64,000 nt of DNA, taken from NCBI GenBank assembly GCA_902800045.1, contig CADCCZ010000005.1:107954-171953 (forward strand), read 5' to 3'. A program made the translations under genes and the position numbers. Shown here in pieces: positions 36,997-45,770 of the stretch. This DNA comes from an uncultured Bacteroidia bacterium. Its GTDB lineage: Bacteria; Bacteroidota; Bacteroidia; Bacteroidales; ML635J-15. Within the stretch, counting starts at the first letter, position 1; each line of letters opens with the position of its first letter. The notes under the pieces were generated by a model. The model ran no database searches. It had not been told where the DNA came from and saw only the letters and a list, made by a program, of their open reading frames with translations.

Positions 36997-37929
36997 CTAG
37001 TATTCTAGCAAGAAATGCTCTGCATCGATGGCAGCCTTGCATCCCGAACCAGCAGCGGTAATTGCCTGACGGTAGTTCGGGTCCTGAACATCACCGCAAG
37101 CGAAAACGCCAGGAACATTGGTCTTTGCCGTACCCGGGATGGTCTTGATGTAGCCCTTCTCGTCGAGGTCGATGTACTTTGCAAATACCTTTGTATTAGG
37201 AGTATGTCCAATAGCTACAAAGAATCCGCTGATATCGATTGTCTTTTCCTCGTTGGTCTTGTTGTTGAGCAAAAGTGCGCCAGTTACGCCATCTGTTTCG
37301 TTTCCAAGAACTTCCTTTGTATTGCAGTTCCAAAGCACTTCGATTTTCGGATTTTCCATCACACGCTTCTGCATAGCCTTCGATGCACGAAGTTCATCGC
37401 GACGAACAATCATGTAAACCTTGTTGCAAATGCCAGCCAGATATGTAGCTTCTTCAGCAGCAGTATCACCACCACCAACTACAGCAACATCCTTCTTGCG
37501 GTAGAAAAATCCGTCACAAGTAGCACATGCCGACACACCAAAGCCTTTGAGCTTTTGCTCCGACTCAAGACCGAGATAGTTGGCAGTTGCACCAGTTGCA
37601 ATAATCACAACTTCGGCTTCGATTTCGTTGCCACCATCGGTAACTACGCGGAACGGACGCTTCGAAAAGTCAACTTCGGTAATTATACCACTGCGCACAT
37701 CGGTACCGAAACGCTTTGCCTGCTCGCGAAGCTGGTTCATCATTTCGGGACCAGTAACGCCATTTGGATAACCTGGGAAATTCTCAATTTCGGTAGTGAT
37801 TGTCAACTGACCGCCCGGCTGCAAACCTTCGTAAACAACTGGACTCAAATTAGCTCTCGAAGCATAAATAGCAGCAGTAAAACCTGCTGGACCTGAACCT
37901 ATTATAAGGCATTTAATTTTTTCTGTCAT
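36997..37929 (-). CDS. trxB: Thioredoxin-disulfide reductase
   Basis: 310 residues. NADPH- and FAD-dependent reduction of thioredoxin. FAD-binding GSGPAGFTAAIYA at 12-24, the redox-active CATC pair in SACATCDGFFYR (near 135), NADPH-binding VVGGGDTAAEEATYL, and the FACGDVQDPNYRQAI FAD motif near the end. Promoter at 37956. Confidence 0.95.
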   Translation of the reverse strand: MTEKIKCLIIGSGPAGFTAAIYASRANLSPVVYEGLQPGGQLTITTEIENFPGYPNGVTGPEMMNQLREQAKRFGTDVRSGIITEVDFSKRPFRVVTDGGNEIEAEVVIIATGATANYLGLESEQKLKGFGVSACATCDGFFYRKKDVAVVGGGDTAAEEATYLAGICNKVYMIVRRDELRASKAMQKRVMENPKIEVLWNCNTKEVLGNETDGVTGALLLNNKTNEEKTIDISGFFVAIGHTPNTKVFAKYIDLDEKGYIKTIPGTAKTNVPGVFACGDVQDPNYRQAITAAGSGCKAAIDAEHFLLEY

Positions 37930-37955
37930 AATTCTTCCTTAAACTCAAATTTGTG

Positions 37956-37963
37956 CAAAGATA
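37956..37963 (-). promoter_or_regulatory. -7 box of trxB
   Basis: Minus-strand TATCTTTG, 26 bases before the start codon. Confidence 0.55.
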
Positions 37964-38045
37964 AGGGAAATTTACGATTTATGGAATATGATTGACGATT
38001 TTTTCGAACAGGCAGAAATTCGACGCAAAATTTTCGTTTAAACCA

Positions 38046-38205
38046 GAAACGGCACAACCATAGAAACTTTGAACGGCGCAGCCCTCAACGAAATTAAACA
38101 ATTTGAAACGCCGAAGGCACAGGAACCCAGAAACTCCGAAGGCATTCAAACTTTGAAACTTAGAAACGGGCGTAGCCAATAGAAACGGCGCCAGCCATAG
38201 AAACA
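38046..38205. repeat. GAAAC-GGC/GCC modular repeat array at the mnmA 3' end
   Basis: Degenerate units such as gaaacggcgccagccata, gaaacgggcgtagccaat and gaaacgccgaaggcac, interspersed with 'aaactttgaaactta'. The array ends one base before the mnmA stop codon (38207). It shares unit words with 28245-28355 and 44769-44811. Confidence 0.75.
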
Positions 38206-38206
38206 A

Positions 38207-39280
38207 TTATTGTATCACTCCTCCTGCCACTACGTCGTCGCCTTCGTAGAGCACAGCCGACTGACCAGGCGTAGCCGCCGAAACAGGTTCGGCAAAACGG
38301 ATATACAATTTATCACCTTCCTGCCTTGCTTCACATTCAACACCACGACTATTGTATCTAATCTTGCATTCGAGCCTCATCGGCGAAAAAAGATTTTCGT
38401 ATTTCATGAAATTCAGGTCGGCAACCACGATTTCCGAACGCATCAAATCCTCGCGTTCGCCCAAAGTAACAGTATTCTTTTCTGGATTTATTTCCGTCAC
38501 GAACACCGGATGGCCAACCGCCACATTCAAGCCTTTGCGTTGTCCGATGGTATAGAACGGAAAACCTTTATGCTTTCCAAGAACCTTTCCGTCGGTAGAA
38601 ATGATATCGCCCTCCCCTATTTTTTCGTCGATGTCGGGAACTTGCGAGCGAAGGAAATTGCGGTAATCGTCATCGGGAACAAAACAAATTTCCTGGCTCT
38701 CGCGCTTCTTTACCAATGCCTTGAAACCTTTTTCGTCGGCGATGGCACGAATCTGGTCCTTCGTATACTCGCCAAGCGGGAAAATTGTCCGCGCAAGATT
38801 TTCCTGCGACAAACGCCAAAGAAAATATGTCTGGTCCTTGCTCAAATCTACGCCCTTGCGTAGAAAATACCGTCCATTTTCGTGCATAATCCGCGCATAA
38901 TGTCCAGTAGCAATGTATTCGCATCCAAGTTCGTCGGCTTTCTGCAACATGATTCCCCACTTTATCTCGCGATTGCAGACCACACAGGGATTAGGCGTGC
39001 GTCCGTGCAGATATTCGGAAACGAAATTGCTGATTACCGTCTCGGCGAAACGCTCGCGGAAATCGACTATATGATGTTCGATTCCCAACGACTGGGCGAA
39101 ACGCTTTGCTTCCATGATGCTCTCGATGGTACAGCAGCCTTTTTCGCGGGCAATGCACGATTCCTTCATCGAATCGTAGGTGCGGAAAGTGGCGCCAGTA
39201 ATTTCATATTTATCGAGCAACATGAGCGCCGACACCGAACTGTCGATACCGCCACTCATTGCAAGGAGAAGTTTTTTCAT
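38207..39280 (-). CDS. mnmA: tRNA-specific 2-thiouridylase
   Basis: 357 residues. ATP-dependent thiolation of U34 in tRNA for Lys, Glu and Gln. PP-loop AMSGGIDSSVSALML at 8-22; the two catalytic cysteines in NPCVVCNREIKWG (near 102) and ESQEICFVPDDDY (near 200). Last gene of the operon usp, T9SS protein, MORN protein, mnmA. Confidence 0.94.
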   Translation of the reverse strand: MKKLLLAMSGGIDSSVSALMLLDKYEITGATFRTYDSMKESCIAREKGCCTIESIMEAKRFAQSLGIEHHIVDFRERFAETVISNFVSEYLHGRTPNPCVVCNREIKWGIMLQKADELGCEYIATGHYARIMHENGRYFLRKGVDLSKDQTYFLWRLSQENLARTIFPLGEYTKDQIRAIADEKGFKALVKKRESQEICFVPDDDYRNFLRSQVPDIDEKIGEGDIISTDGKVLGKHKGFPFYTIGQRKGLNVAVGHPVFVTEINPEKNTVTLGEREDLMRSEIVVADLNFMKYENLFSPMRLECKIRYNSRGVECEARQEGDKLYIRFAEPVSAATPGQSAVLYEGDDVVAGGVIQ

Positions 39281-39292
39281 CTCGGCACAGTT

Positions 39293-40210
39293 TTATTTCT
39301 TCGACTTTTTGCCAGATTGAGAAGATGGTGTTTCTCGTGTGTTTGCCGGTGGATTGCCATAATCGGGATTGGAATTGTGGCGGAAAAACTCCATCGGGTC
39401 GTCGAGGTAGTCTTCGGGACGCATAAATTGGTCCTGATGCTCCTTTGCCCACTCGGCCTTGCGACGCCATTCTTCCATCTGTGCTTTTTCCTTGTCTGAG
39501 TGGCCACGCTTGTACACTATGGTCTCGCCCGACTTGTCATCACGGTAATCCATCCATTCGCCTTCCTTTTCTCCATTTACATATTCGCCCTCCTCTTCGA
39601 GAGTTCCGTCGGGAGCATAAATTTTCCAGTGACCATGTCGAGTACCATCCTTGTAGAAACCGTCCTCGTGCATATTACCATTGTCGAAATAATACTTGTA
39701 ATAGCCGTTACGGGTTCCGTTTGCATACATACAATCGAGCACAAGCCGCGTTGTGTTGGGATAATATATCTTGACATTTCCTTCGGCCTTGCCGTGTACA
39801 TAATTTATAATCTCAATGAGTTTGCCCGATTCATTGTACATCTTCCACTCGCCATGACGTTGTCTGTCGGCATCATAGCCGCCAGTAGCAGCAGTTGCTC
39901 CGCTTTCCCAGAACATCTCTACCGACGAACTACGATCGTCGTTGTAAACAAGTATCGACTTTTTCTTCCCATTTTCAAAGTAATACTTGAAAGTGCCCGA
40001 CGGAATGTCGTTGGTAAAGAAACCTTCGTAGCGAACATTGCCGTTGCTGTACTTCTTTACCCACTTGCCCTGCTTCTTCTTGTTGATGTCGATATAGTTT
40101 ATAACCGAACCGTCGGCCTGCCTTTCGCCAATAACTTGCGAATTGCCCGAAAACGAAACAAACGAAAGCGCAGCAGCTACGACCAATATCTTTATTGCAA
40201 TTAATCTCAT
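39293..40210 (-). CDS. Secreted MORN/YwqK-repeat protein
   Basis: 305 residues. Signal peptide (MRLIAIKILVVAAALSFVSFSG). Then about seven repeats of the MORN/YwqK type (G.W..Y..G....G.Y..G...G.W, e.g. GTRHGHWKIYAPDG). The charged, Pro/Ser-rich C-terminal ~60 residues are unstructured. MORN-2 proteins of Bacteroidetes are often called YwqK antitoxins by similarity only; no toxin partner is present. Its ATG overlaps the stop of the T9SS protein (ATGA), and mnmA follows after 12 bases. Confidence 0.82.
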   Translation of the reverse strand: MRLIAIKILVVAAALSFVSFSGNSQVIGERQADGSVINYIDINKKKQGKWVKKYSNGNVRYEGFFTNDIPSGTFKYYFENGKKKSILVYNDDRSSSVEMFWESGATAATGGYDADRQRHGEWKMYNESGKLIEIINYVHGKAEGNVKIYYPNTTRLVLDCMYANGTRNGYYKYYFDNGNMHEDGFYKDGTRHGHWKIYAPDGTLEEEGEYVNGEKEGEWMDYRDDKSGETIVYKRGHSDKEKAQMEEWRRKAEWAKEHQDQFMRPEDYLDDPMEFFRHNSNPDYGNPPANTRETPSSQSGKKSKK

Positions 40211-41943
40211 AACTTTACAAATTTTACAGTTTGTACCTTATCATTATTTTTTATACGACAAAAATATACACCCGGTTTCAATCCCGAAACATCCATATCG
40301 CATTTTTCCGAACAACCGATGTATGAAAACACCGTTTTGCCCGTCAAATCAACTATTTGCAAATCTGATGCCACATTTATTTCAACGAAAATCATGTCGT
40401 GAGCAGGATTCGGATACACAGAAATTCTGTCCGAAAAAACGTCTTCCACAGACAAATCCAGACCAAACGGTGTTACAAAACCGCACCTGTCGTTGCGACC
40501 TTTGTAAGTACCATACATAAAACTTGGATTGTAGTCGTAATTGGTCTCGAATACGCTGATATGAATAGAATCTGCCCCTTCGCCCATCTGGTCGTAGGAC
40601 TGAATTACAAGGTCGAGCTTGCCATTTCCGTTGACATCGCCAAGATTCACGGCACTCATAAACGAAAGCCCCTGAACATGCAAAGGCGATTCGTCCGTTT
40701 CGTGAAAATCAGACAAGTCTGGATTAGCCTCGAAAATATGCACATAACCTTCACCCGTCAGAGTATCAATCGAAATCGAAGTTCCAAAAATGTATATTTT
40801 TTCCAAATCGGTGGAATACATATAGGTAGTAACACCTTCGCTACCGCCTTCACCTGCGTCGACACGCGGAGCAGGAAAGCCATCAATATAACTTCCATCG
40901 GGATGCATTGCGTGGATAGCTGCTTCAGAATCTCGCTGCGTAAACATATAGAAATCAAAATCTTCGCCAAGTCCGCCAACCGTAGGTGCGGTATATGTCC
41001 ACGCATTATTTGCCGTCGGCAGAGGCCAACCTTCGGTAAACTGACCATTCGTTTCGAGCGAATAGAAAATCGGTGCATCGCCGTGGCTTGCACCAACAAT
41101 GACTGTCTTTTCGTTGGTATGGCAAATCAGCGGTGATTGGTACGAAAACTTAACATTGTCGTCCTGCACGGGAAAACCGTCGAGCACATTGCCGTTGAGG
41201 TCGAAAGCATAAATTGCAGCAGTGGTATTCAGCACTATAAGGCTGTCAACCATCCGCCCCGACTTGCTGTCGTAACCTACTGACGGAGTAACAGCAAACC
41301 GTCCAGTTACATTCTTCGGGAAACCGCTACGCACCGAACCATCGGGTTCATAAACATACAATTTGCTCTGCGACGAACCGAACTTTGCCACAATAATTTC
41401 CATCTGCCTGTCACCATCGAAGTCGGCAATAACAGGACTACCAATTATAATTTGCGTACTTGCATACGATTTAGGAAATCCGTCGCGTATATTGCCATTC
41501 TTGTCGAAAATATAGAAGTATGATGTGCTAGTTCCTGCCGGTGCTCGCGTGTACATCAGGATTTCCAAGTTGCCATCGTTGTCGATGTCGGCACACGAAG
41601 GAGGATAGTATGCAATGCCTTGCAAATCGACACGCCAAAGGCAAGTTCCATCGCCCTTGTATGCATAAATTGCAGTGTCGGCACCAAAAAGAATCTCGTC
41701 GGTACCATTGCCGTCCAAGTCGGCAAGACACAAGCCTCGGGCATTTGTATAGTACTCGTCCCTCGAAAAAGCTTTAGGCCAGCCTGCCATCTGCTGCGAA
41801 CGTGACTTTTCGGCAACGACAGAAATATCACTCGACTCCATAAGCATAGATTCGCCCGCACCAGTACACACTGCATTATACATCTGGGCTTTGGCAAAAA
41901 CCGCCATACCCAAAATCGAAACTAACAGCAAAAAATGATTCAT
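40207..41943 (-). CDS. T9SS-exported FG-GAP/VCBS-repeat protein
   Basis: 578 residues from the ATG at 41943, which starts the signal peptide (MNHFLLLVSILGMAVFAKAQ); a longer frame to 42108 runs back into the Usp gene and is discarded. The body holds FG-GAP/VCBS-like beta-propeller repeats with D.DGD/N.EI patterns (DLDGNGTDEILFG, DIDNDGNLEILM, DVNGNGKLDLVI). The last ~75 residues are a type A T9SS sorting domain (YPNPAHDMIFVEI ... GVYFCRIKNNDKVQTVKFVK). It should be exported and attached to the cell surface. Ligand unknown. Confidence 0.88.
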   Translation of the reverse strand: MNHFLLLVSILGMAVFAKAQMYNAVCTGAGESMLMESSDISVVAEKSRSQQMAGWPKAFSRDEYYTNARGLCLADLDGNGTDEILFGADTAIYAYKGDGTCLWRVDLQGIAYYPPSCADIDNDGNLEILMYTRAPAGTSTSYFYIFDKNGNIRDGFPKSYASTQIIIGSPVIADFDGDRQMEIIVAKFGSSQSKLYVYEPDGSVRSGFPKNVTGRFAVTPSVGYDSKSGRMVDSLIVLNTTAAIYAFDLNGNVLDGFPVQDDNVKFSYQSPLICHTNEKTVIVGASHGDAPIFYSLETNGQFTEGWPLPTANNAWTYTAPTVGGLGEDFDFYMFTQRDSEAAIHAMHPDGSYIDGFPAPRVDAGEGGSEGVTTYMYSTDLEKIYIFGTSISIDTLTGEGYVHIFEANPDLSDFHETDESPLHVQGLSFMSAVNLGDVNGNGKLDLVIQSYDQMGEGADSIHISVFETNYDYNPSFMYGTYKGRNDRCGFVTPFGLDLSVEDVFSDRISVYPNPAHDMIFVEINVASDLQIVDLTGKTVFSYIGCSEKCDMDVSGLKPGVYFCRIKNNDKVQTVKFVKL

Positions 41944-41957
41944 ATCGTCGCAATTAG

Positions 41958-42800
41958 TTAAATACAAGGCACATACAAATCCTTTTTCGGATTTACGCAC
42001 AACACAGGAATACCTTTCTCGTTGGCAATAATCTTGGCCTCGGGGAAACCGAAAATCTTGTGCCACAGCCGTTCTTCCTTGGTGGTTGTGATCACAATAA
42101 GCTTGCACTCGTTGTTGGAAGCATAATCAACAGCCTGCTGGTCGATACTCTTGCGTTCGCCAAGCACTATACGATTGTAAACCAACTCGTAACGGTCGAA
42201 AAACTTGGTACAGAACTGCAGGTTGTTTGCCAGTCGAGCATCGTCGGTTTTCTTGTGAACAATGTCGATAACCTGCTCCAGATGCTTAGCGAAATATGTC
42301 ACCCAGCCTGTCTTTTCCTTCATTTCCTTGGCGACATCCATAGGAAGCACAATCTTGTTGCCATAACTCGGGAAAGGAGTATTCTTCTGGATTACAAAAT
42401 ACGGAATTCGCGCCTTGCGGATAATCTTAACAGCCGAAGTCCCGGAGAGGAACTGCAAATCGTCCTTGCCGTGAGTACCAAGTACAATCAGGTAAGCATC
42501 GATGCGCTCGGCAGTAGAATTTATTATCGTGCAGGTACAGCCTTCCTCGACATAATATTCAGCCTTGATGCCATGTTCCTTCTGTATATTGTCGCAATAG
42601 TCGGCAAGCGCCTCCTTGGCATCCTGTTCGGCAGTATTTTTCGGGAAATATGTGTATGTATTCTCGTTAATCACATGCAACAAAAGCAGTTCCATCTTGA
42701 ACTTCTCGGCGAAATACACGCCCCACTGCACACTTCGTTCTCCTACCGCTGTAAAATCGGTATAGACCAAAATCTTCCTAACTTGCTGTTGTTCTTCCAT
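41958..42800 (-). CDS. Tandem universal stress protein
   Basis: 280 residues with two Usp domains: ILVYTDFTAVGERSV at the start and a second domain from about 145. The first has a GTHGKDD phosphate-loop remnant (VLGTHGKDDLQFLSG), the second lacks a clean G2xG9G ATP motif. Nucleotide-binding stress protein; role unknown. First gene of the four-gene unit leading to mnmA; 14 bases separate it from the T9SS gene. Confidence 0.85.
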   Translation of the reverse strand: MEEQQQVRKILVYTDFTAVGERSVQWGVYFAEKFKMELLLLHVINENTYTYFPKNTAEQDAKEALADYCDNIQKEHGIKAEYYVEEGCTCTIINSTAERIDAYLIVLGTHGKDDLQFLSGTSAVKIIRKARIPYFVIQKNTPFPSYGNKIVLPMDVAKEMKEKTGWVTYFAKHLEQVIDIVHKKTDDARLANNLQFCTKFFDRYELVYNRIVLGERKSIDQQAVDYASNNECKLIVITTTKEERLWHKIFGFPEAKIIANEKGIPVLCVNPKKDLYVPCI

Positions 42801-42888
42801 ATCATTTAAGTATCGACTTGCGAAGATAAATGTTTTTTAGGTACGGAAGACAAGACACAGGTAAAAGTTGTTAACATACATATATATA

Positions 42889-42961
42889 ATAGAGACGTTG
42901 CACACAATAATAGAGACGGGACGTTGTCACAATAATAGAGACGTTGCACACAACGTCTCTA
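42889..42961. repeat. Triple 'tagagacg' repeat ending in a palindrome
   Basis: Three tandem units, about 22-26 bases each, begin tagagacg; the last, TAGAGACGTTG-caca-CAACGTCTCTA (42936-42961), is a perfect palindrome. This word is a known-looking dispersed repeat of Bacteroidetes. It supplies the stop codon of the NUDIX gene (TAG at 42959-42961) and would form a hairpin right after it. Confidence 0.8.
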
Positions 42962-43567
42962 CAAATTATTGTATCCCTCCACCACCATCCTTATATTTCC
43001 ATAAGTATTCTTCAGCACCTCTCCCATCTCGTTTGGGGCAATCCACCTTACTTCCGAAATATCTTCCTCAGTCTGCGGTTTGGTTGCGCCACTACCGACA
43101 TATCTCATTCTGAACCAATGCGTAACCTTTAAAGCAAAGCCATCCTTAAATGGATATATATGATAGGTGGTCGTGAGTTCACCATCGTTCTGCAAGTCGG
43201 CAATGTCGAGGCCGCACTCCTCGCTGACTTCACGCACAGCGCACTGGGCAAGAGTTTCGCCCTTTTCGAGCCAGCCTTTTGGCAAATCCCAGCGACCAGA
43301 GCGAAAAATGAAGAGCATCCTACCCTGCTTGTCCACCACACGACCACCACCAGCCTCTATCACGGTGAAAACTTTTTTCAACAGGCACAGGGCAGCATCG
43401 TCCGAAGCCCCTAAAATCATAAGGTTGTAGTCGGCAGATGAGTTCAAAAAAAGTTTTATTGCCGATTCGGTATTATCATCAAAATGTAATATCTTTGCCG
43501 ATTGAATATCGGACGAAGCATCCTCGTTGAATGCCAAAATCCGGTCGTTATAGAATATTTTTATCAT
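42959..43567 (-). CDS. NUDIX hydrolase
   Basis: 202 residues from the ATG at 43567 (MIKIFYND); 29 upstream codons in frame are rejected because they overlap pyrE's start region. The Nudix box GWLEKGETLAQCAVREVSEECGL matches GX5EX7REUXEEXGU fully, so it is probably active on a nucleoside-diphosphate derivative. The ~75 N-terminal residues are a separate unrecognised segment. Divergent from pyrE, with starts 12 bases apart. Its stop codon lies in the repeat at 42936-42961. Confidence 0.88.
   Translation of the reverse strand: MIKIFYNDRILAFNEDASSDIQSAKILHFDDNTESAIKLFLNSSADYNLMILGASDDAALCLLKKVFTVIEAGGGRVVDKQGRMLFIFRSGRWDLPKGWLEKGETLAQCAVREVSEECGLDIADLQNDGELTTTYHIYPFKDGFALKVTHWFRMRYVGSGATKPQTEEDISEVRWIAPNEMGEVLKNTYGNIRMVVEGYNNL
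43490..43497 (+). promoter_or_regulatory. Candidate -7 box of pyrE inside the NUDIX gene
   Basis: TATCTTTG, 82 bases before the pyrE ATG at 43580 and within the opposite NUDIX coding region; the only good TAnnTTTG there. Confidence 0.4.
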
Positions 43568-43579
43568 AAATTTAAAGTT

Positions 43580-44212
43580 ATGAACGCAATAGCCAAACAA
43601 GTAGCTGAAAAACTTTTGCAAATAAAAGCAATAAAACTTGAACCGACAAATCATTTCGTATGGGCTTCGGGATGGAATTCACCAATCTACTGTGACAACC
43701 GCAAGGCTCTGTCCTACCCCGATGTACGCGACTTTGTACGCGACTCTTTCATCGAGGTCATCAAGGAAAACTTTGGTGAATACGACGTCATCGCAGGTGT
43801 TGCAACCGGAGCAATCGCACAGGGCGCACTCGTAGCCGACAAATTGCACAAGCCTTTCGTATATGTCCGCTCGCAGGCCAAGGACCACGGACTAGGCAAC
43901 CTCATCGAAGGCGACCTGCCCGAAGGAAGCAAAGTGCTTGTAATCGAAGACCTTATCTCGACCGGCGGCAGCAGCCTGAACGCAGTAAAGGCTCTGCGCG
44001 AAGCTAAGTGCGAAGTGGTTGGTATGGCTGCAATTTTCACCTACGGATTCCAGAAGTCGGTTGACGCTTTCAAGGATGCCAACGTAAACCTCGTAACCCT
44101 CAGCAACTACAACGTGCTTGTTGAGCAGGCCAAGGAAATAGGCTACATCAGCGAAAGCGACATCGAAGTGCTGAAGCAGTGGAGAACCAGCCCCGACACT
44201 TGGAAGAAATAA
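43580..44212 (+). CDS. pyrE: Orotate phosphoribosyltransferase
   Basis: 210 residues from the ATG at 43580; the open frame upstream to 43502 is on the wrong side of the NUDIX start. Converts orotate plus PRPP to OMP in pyrimidine synthesis. PRPP-binding loop VLVIEDLISTGGSSLNA near 115-131, flexible-loop RSQAKDHGLGN. Followed after 13 bases by an SRPBCC gene. Confidence 0.94.
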   Translation: MNAIAKQVAEKLLQIKAIKLEPTNHFVWASGWNSPIYCDNRKALSYPDVRDFVRDSFIEVIKENFGEYDVIAGVATGAIAQGALVADKLHKPFVYVRSQAKDHGLGNLIEGDLPEGSKVLVIEDLISTGGSSLNAVKALREAKCEVVGMAAIFTYGFQKSVDAFKDANVNLVTLSNYNVLVEQAKEIGYISESDIEVLKQWRTSPDTWKK

Positions 44213-44225
44213 ATCATAAACAGCA

Positions 44226-44633
44226 ATGAAGCCACTCGAAGCAGTCAGCAAAGTTGTAAAAATCGGCAACTCCGACCAGCGTATTTTCGCATATTGGAGC
44301 GACTTGCGCAACATCACGCGTATGATTCCGCCCGAAGCCGATGTCGAAATAAACGCCACCGAAGACTCCTGCACCGTAACGGCAAAAGGTCAGACTTTTG
44401 TGGTCAGACTTCTCGAAAAGGAAGAATTCAAGTTGATAAAACTCGGCACCGAAGAAGGCACAAAGATGGGATTCACGGCATGGATACAACTAAAATCGCT
44501 CAGCGAATACGAAACCGCAGGACGAATCACCATACACGCTGATGTGCCACTGCTCATGCGCCCGATGCTGAAAGGCAAACTAGGCGAAGGAATAAACAGA
44601 CTGGCAGATGCACTGAAGATGATACCGTATTAA
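44226..44633 (+). CDS. SRPBCC-family protein (polyketide-cyclase-like)
   Basis: 135 residues with the START/Bet v1-like pattern of bacterial SRPBCC proteins: an N-terminal strand, central beta sheet (EINATEDSCTVTAKGQTFVVRLLEK), and a long C-terminal helix (GEGINRLADALKMIPY). Ligand and role unknown. Co-transcribed with pyrE. The stop is followed at once by the 'aaggct' microrepeat. Confidence 0.75.
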   Translation: MKPLEAVSKVVKIGNSDQRIFAYWSDLRNITRMIPPEADVEINATEDSCTVTAKGQTFVVRLLEKEEFKLIKLGTEEGTKMGFTAWIQLKSLSEYETAGRITIHADVPLLMRPMLKGKLGEGINRLADALKMIPY

Positions 44634-44679
44634 GGGCTAACAGGCTAGAAGGCTAAAAAGGCGAGAAGGCTGAAAGGCG
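44634..44679. repeat. 'aggct' microrepeat after the SRPBCC stop
   Basis: gggctaacaggctagaagg... about six degenerate units of 9-10 bases (ctaacagg, ctagaagg, ctaaaaagg, cgagaagg, ctgaaagg). It starts on the base after the stop codon. A sister array is at 58507-58550. Confidence 0.75.
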
Positions 44680-44686
44680 TTTGTAC

Positions 44687-44756
44687 AGACGCAATTCATT
44701 GCGTCTCATAAACGCCAAAGCCATAAAACTTTAGTACTGTCGCGGCGCGCCACGAC
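44687..44756. repeat. Two palindromes: agacgcaattcattgcgtct and gtcgcggcgcgccacgac
   Basis: 44687-44706 is an agacgcaa/ttgcgtct hairpin, and 44739-44756 is a member of the GTCG family (48, 20054). Both lie between pyrE's operon and purC. No gene occurs in 44634-44819. Confidence 0.7.
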
Positions 44757-44768
44757 ACAACAACAAAA

Positions 44769-44811
44769 AACTTAGAAACAGCGAAGCGAGAAACTTAGAA
44801 ACTTAGAAACA
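44769..44811. repeat. 'acttagaaac' repeat before purC
   Basis: Four copies of cttagaaac with a gcgaagc mini-stem, related to the GAAAC arrays at 28245 and 38046. It ends 8 bases before the purC ATG at 44820, so it would lie in the leader. Confidence 0.65.
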
Positions 44812-44819
44812 ACATAACA

Positions 44820-45770
44820 ATGAAAGCTTTAACAAAAACAAACTTCAATTTCAAGAACCAGAAAAGCCTCTACAACGGCAAGGTTCGCGACGTATATAAC
44901 ATCAACGACGAACTGATGGTAATGGTCGTTACCGACAGAATCTCCGCATTCGACGTGATACTGCCCAAAGGCATTCCTTTCAAAGGACAGGTACTCAACC
45001 AAATAGCATCGAAATTCCTCGACCTTACCGCCGACATAGTTCCTAACTGGAAAATCAGTTCGCCAGACCCGATGGTAACTGTTGGTCACAAGTGCGAAGG
45101 CTATCCTATCGAGATGATTGTACGCGGATACCTCACCGGCAGTTCGTGGCGCGAATACAAGAACGGCGCACGTCAAATCTGCGGAGTGCCGATTCCCGAA
45201 GGAATGAAGGAACACCAGAAATTCGAAAAGCCGATTCTCACCCCTACCACAAAGGCAGAACTTGGTCTTCACGACGAAAATATTTCGCGCGAAGAAATTA
45301 TCAGCCGTGGCTTGGTTTCGGAAGAAGAATACTGCAAGCTCGAAGAATACTCGCTCAAGCTTTTCGAACGTGGTAGCCAGATAGCCAACAAGATGGGACT
45401 TATCCTCGTAGATACCAAGTACGAATTCGGCAAGAAGGACGGCAAGATTTACCTCATCGACGAAATCCACACGCCCGACTCGTCGCGTTACTTCTACCTA
45501 GACACCTATCAGGCAAACTTTGATGCCGGCAAACCACAGCGTCAGCTTTCGAAGGAATTTGTACGCGAATGGCTGATGGACAACGGTTTCCAGGGCAAGG
45601 CTGGTCAGCAGGTTCCCGAAATGACCGACGAAATTGTAAACGGCATCTCTGACCGCTACATAGAACTATATGAGAAGATTACCGGCGAAAAGTTCGTAAA
45701 ATCAGAATCCGACAACCTCGAAGAAAGAATCTTCAACAACGTAAACAAATTTTTAGCAGAATACAAATAA
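44820..45770 (+). CDS. purC: Phosphoribosylaminoimidazole-succinocarboxamide synthase
   Basis: 316 residues (SAICAR synthetase; purine synthesis: CAIR + aspartate + ATP). [42 protein letters not shown] and [14 protein letters not shown] are family signatures. The length matches the long bacteroidal form. Directly followed by ugd with no gap (TAAATG). Confidence 0.95.
   Translation: MKALTKTNFNFKNQKSLYNGKVRDVYNINDELMVMVVTDRISAFDVILPKGIPFKGQVLNQIASKFLDLTADIVPNWKISSPDPMVTVGHKCEGYPIEMIVRGYLTGSSWREYKNGARQICGVPIPEGMKEHQKFEKPILTPTTKAELGLHDENISREEIISRGLVSEEEYCKLEEYSLKLFERGSQIANKMGLILVDTKYEFGKKDGKIYLIDEIHTPDSSRYFYLDTYQANFDAGKPQRQLSKEFVREWLMDNGFQGKAGQQVPEMTDEIVNGISDRYIELYEKITGEKFVKSESDNLEERIFNNVNKFLAEYK

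Noticed and set aside
37015..37896. 293-residue open frame opposite trxB
   Set aside because: Antisense shadow of thioredoxin reductase, with no recognisable domain and a Ser/Cys/Asn-rich random composition.
39293..40210. YwqK-type antitoxin of a toxin-antitoxin pair
   Set aside because: The protein has a signal peptide, no toxin gene is adjacent, and it sits in an operon with mnmA and a T9SS protein.
41958..42108. N-terminal 55-residue extension of the T9SS protein into the Usp gene
   Set aside because: The signal peptide begins at the ATG at 41943, and the extension overlaps Usp coding sequence in another frame.
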